Source of the DNA: an uncultured Porphyromonadaceae bacterium
GTDB taxonomy: Bacteria; Bacteroidota; Bacteroidia; Bacteroidales; Muribaculaceae
Length of the DNA: 15,467 nucleotides
Assembly (NCBI GenBank): GCA_900555165.1
Contig: USKE01000015.1
Coordinates: 1-15,467 of the forward strand
Direction of reading: 5' to 3'
Shown: positions 13,588 to 15,467 of the stretch, in pieces
Layout: each line of letters starts with the position of its first letter
How positions within the stretch are numbered: the stretch's first letter is position 1
Position numbers and translations under genes: made by a program
The notes under the pieces: model-generated
What the model saw: the letters and a program-made list of their open reading frames with translations, nothing else
The model's database searches: none
What the model was told of the DNA's origin: nothing

Positions 13588-15363
13588 TTAGAGTTCTTTT
13601 TCGTAATAACCTGATACTTTCACGCGGATGTTGCGGAGTGTGATGGTCTCCGAGGGGGTGAGCGGTTCGCGGCCGGCGCTGTTGAGGCGTGCCACGAAGG
13701 TGACGCCGTCGAAGTGGGCCATGGTGCCGGTCATCTCTATTGTCACGGGTTCGTCGGTGCTGTGTGCGGCGATGGTCGAAGACTTCACCTCCACGCCGGG
13801 GATGCGGTTGCCGTTGACATCGATGGGCCAGGCGGTGAGCACGCCGTCGAACTGCAGCGAGTTCGACACGTCGATTGTGGCCGAAAGGTGGGTGATGGTT
13901 ATGGCGTCGACATCGTCGTCGTTCCAGCCGTCTTCGGTGTCGGTGTAGATTATGGTAGAGCCGTCATTGAGGGCCAGGGGCGCCATGAAGTCATATTTGC
14001 CTTCGGCCCCGGTGATGTTACGACCCAGGGCGAAATCGGTCACGTCCTGGCGGGGTACCTGCGGGTCGAGCACGCTGATGGTGATCTGTGTGGGCAGACC
14101 CGGGTCAGGCGTGTTTGCCGGGGGCGCGAGTATGTCGCCCAGGGTGGGGAAACTGATGTATGACAGGTTCTGGCTGAAACCGTCGGGTACGGAGAGCCCG
14201 CTGTTTTCGGGCGCCATGACATAGTTGTAGGGGCCTTCTATGCCATATTCATAACCCACGGTGACGGGGGTGGCGGGGATGAAGTCGAGCCGCGACCATC
14301 CGTCGCGCTGGTATGCGGTGAATTTCAGCCCGGCTGAATAGCGGAGGCGGTTGGCGGCAACGGGATTGTTGAACTGCAGGTAGATCTGTGGGTTGGCCAG
14401 CTTGAGTACGGTGCCCTCGCCGTTGAGGAAGTCGGGTATGTCGGAGAGGCTGATAGGATCGATGTTGAAACCGTCAAGGTGATACTCGATCACGCCCGTG
14501 AAACTGTCGGCCACAAGGTTGCTGAGGGCGTAGTTTGCCGAGAATTCGAGGGTCTCGGGCAGCAGCATGGGCACGCCGTTGACCTTCTTGGGCTCGATGG
14601 TGAGCAGACCCGAACGCACGCGGAACTTGCCGGTGAACGACAGGGTGTGCTGGGGCGTGATGGCCACGCCGTTGGCGCGCAGGTCGATGCGGGTCACGTC
14701 AACCCAGGCGTCGGCCTCGGTGCCCTCGACCTCGAAAGTGTCGATGGTCCACAGACCGGTTGCGGGGTCATATTTGCCGTGCGAGGGGGTGGCTGTCATC
14801 CCTTTGGGGAGTTCGATCACCAGGTCGGTGAATGTCTCGCGGTCGGCCGAGGTGTCCACATCGTGTGTGGTGAGGTGTATCGAGAACCTGAGGTTGTCGA
14901 CCTCTACGGCGTGGGCCTCGATGATTGATTTGTCGATATTGCCTGCGTTGTAGGAGAAATCGTTGCCCATGTCGACAATTTCGTAGGTGTAGCGTTCAGC
15001 CGGAGTGGCGGCGCGCTGCTGTTCGGCGGCTACCTGAGCCAGGGTGCGTGTCGTGGGGTCGAGCACAGGGGCTGTCGCCGTGATTTTCTCGATGTAAATG
15101 GGGTCTGAGCCGAACGAACCGTTTTCGGTGAACGCATAGAACTCCTTGCCGTCGATTGTCACGGCTTTGATTTTGCTGTCATCGTCGATGTCGAGGATGT
15201 CAGAGAGCGTGATGGCGTCGATGTTTACGGGGATCGTGAGGTCTTTGACCTCGACGCGGGTTGTGGTGTCGATGTCAGACAGGTCATAGCTGTCATCGAC
15301 GCAACCTGTGGTCACGACTGCCGTCAGGACTGCCGGGAGGCAACTCCAGTGTTTGAGATTCAT
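13588..15363 (-). CDS. Probable surface lipoprotein of unknown function
   Basis: I choose the ATG at 15363, giving 591 residues. The frame extends upstream to 15426, but the extra 21 residues come before a clear lipoprotein signal: M-N-L-K, a hydrophobic core, and the lipobox V-T-T-G-C with the acylated cysteine at residue 21. The following V-D-D-S-Y-D-L-S-D-I-D is acidic, as in Bacteroidota lipoprotein export signals that send proteins to the cell surface. The mature protein is beta-rich and repetitive (L-S-D-I-L-D-I-D-D-D near 53-62; several internal Ig-like stretches such as H-T-L-S-F-T-G-K-F-R-V). No enzyme motif is visible. It is the first gene of a pair with the DUF5723 protein. The 104 bases upstream within the window are AT-rich but contain no full TTTG/TAnnTTTG promoter. 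The CDS is firm; the function is unknown. Confidence 0.87.
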   Translation of the reverse strand: MNLKHWSCLPAVLTAVVTTGCVDDSYDLSDIDTTTRVEVKDLTIPVNIDAITLSDILDIDDDSKIKAVTIDGKEFYAFTENGSFGSDPIYIEKITATAPVLDPTTRTLAQVAAEQQRAATPAERYTYEIVDMGNDFSYNAGNIDKSIIEAHAVEVDNLRFSIHLTTHDVDTSADRETFTDLVIELPKGMTATPSHGKYDPATGLWTIDTFEVEGTEADAWVDVTRIDLRANGVAITPQHTLSFTGKFRVRSGLLTIEPKKVNGVPMLLPETLEFSANYALSNLVADSFTGVIEYHLDGFNIDPISLSDIPDFLNGEGTVLKLANPQIYLQFNNPVAANRLRYSAGLKFTAYQRDGWSRLDFIPATPVTVGYEYGIEGPYNYVMAPENSGLSVPDGFSQNLSYISFPTLGDILAPPANTPDPGLPTQITISVLDPQVPRQDVTDFALGRNITGAEGKYDFMAPLALNDGSTIIYTDTEDGWNDDDVDAITITHLSATIDVSNSLQFDGVLTAWPIDVNGNRIPGVEVKSSTIAAHSTDEPVTIEMTGTMAHFDGVTFVARLNSAGREPLTPSETITLRNIRVKVSGYYEKEL

Positions 15364-15467
15364 GAAGGTTAAAGATTTGTTTATATAGGTTTTTAATGTG
15401 TGTCGGGTTAATCTATAAAATCCCATAAATCGACGTAATATCTAAGCACCGAGGCGATTTGTTTCGT

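Noticed and set aside
15363-15426. Upstream start at 15426 for the lipoprotein
   Set aside because: The lipobox is positioned correctly (cysteine 21) only from the ATG at 15363; the extra residues come from an AT-rich leader.
1-15467. CRISPR array, tRNA, rRNA or insertion sequence
   Set aside because: No regularly spaced repeats, no tRNA cloverleaf or rRNA sequence, and no transposase or recombinase reading frame were seen on either strand.

Overview
The window most likely comes from a gut member of the Bacteroidales, and the protein style and GC-rich coding sequence fit Muribaculaceae. Four things support this. The secreted proteins are built from jelly-roll 'cleaved adhesin'-type domains with D-x-W-L-I-S-P motifs. 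There is a DUF5723 outer-membrane protein. One promoter fits the Bacteroidota consensus (TTTG, about 20 bases, TAnnTTTG). Starts lack Shine-Dalgarno sequences and are preceded by A/T-rich leaders. The family-level placement is inference. No tRNA, rRNA, CRISPR array, transposase or recombinase gene is visible.

Every real gene is on the minus strand, so transcription runs from high to low coordinates. At the upstream end, a two-gene unit (15363 to 12199) encodes a probable surface lipoprotein of unknown function and, 15 bases later, a DUF5723 outer-membrane beta-barrel-like protein. An imperfect triplicated 16-base repeat and a long GC-rich hairpin follow. Next is an AT-rich island (about 11848-12060) with a consensus promoter and several dyads. 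It drives a very large modular secreted protein (11847 to 7081) whose reading frame is cut after residue 143 by two adjacent in-frame stops, TAA TAG. The frame continues for about 1,443 more codons without a shift.

A hairpin terminator (7012-7037) separates this from a second group of secreted proteins: a 1,122-residue multidomain protein (6940-3572), an 824-residue protein with a duplicated module (3477-1003), and a third protein whose start overlaps the preceding stop by four bases (1006 to beyond the window edge).

The large secreted proteins share signal peptides, jelly-roll, ASH/HYDIN-like, FN3-like and carboxypeptidase-regulatory-like domains. Three of them end in a short C-terminal domain of the type IX secretion/sorting type. 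They look like cell-surface or exported adhesin-like or glycan- or protein-binding proteins with no visible catalytic domain. The most unusual feature is the double stop. The six stop bases lie inside one arm of a perfect 11-base inverted repeat whose other arm is 226 bases upstream in the same gene. This suggests template-switch mutation or an inversion-prone site rather than two independent point mutations.
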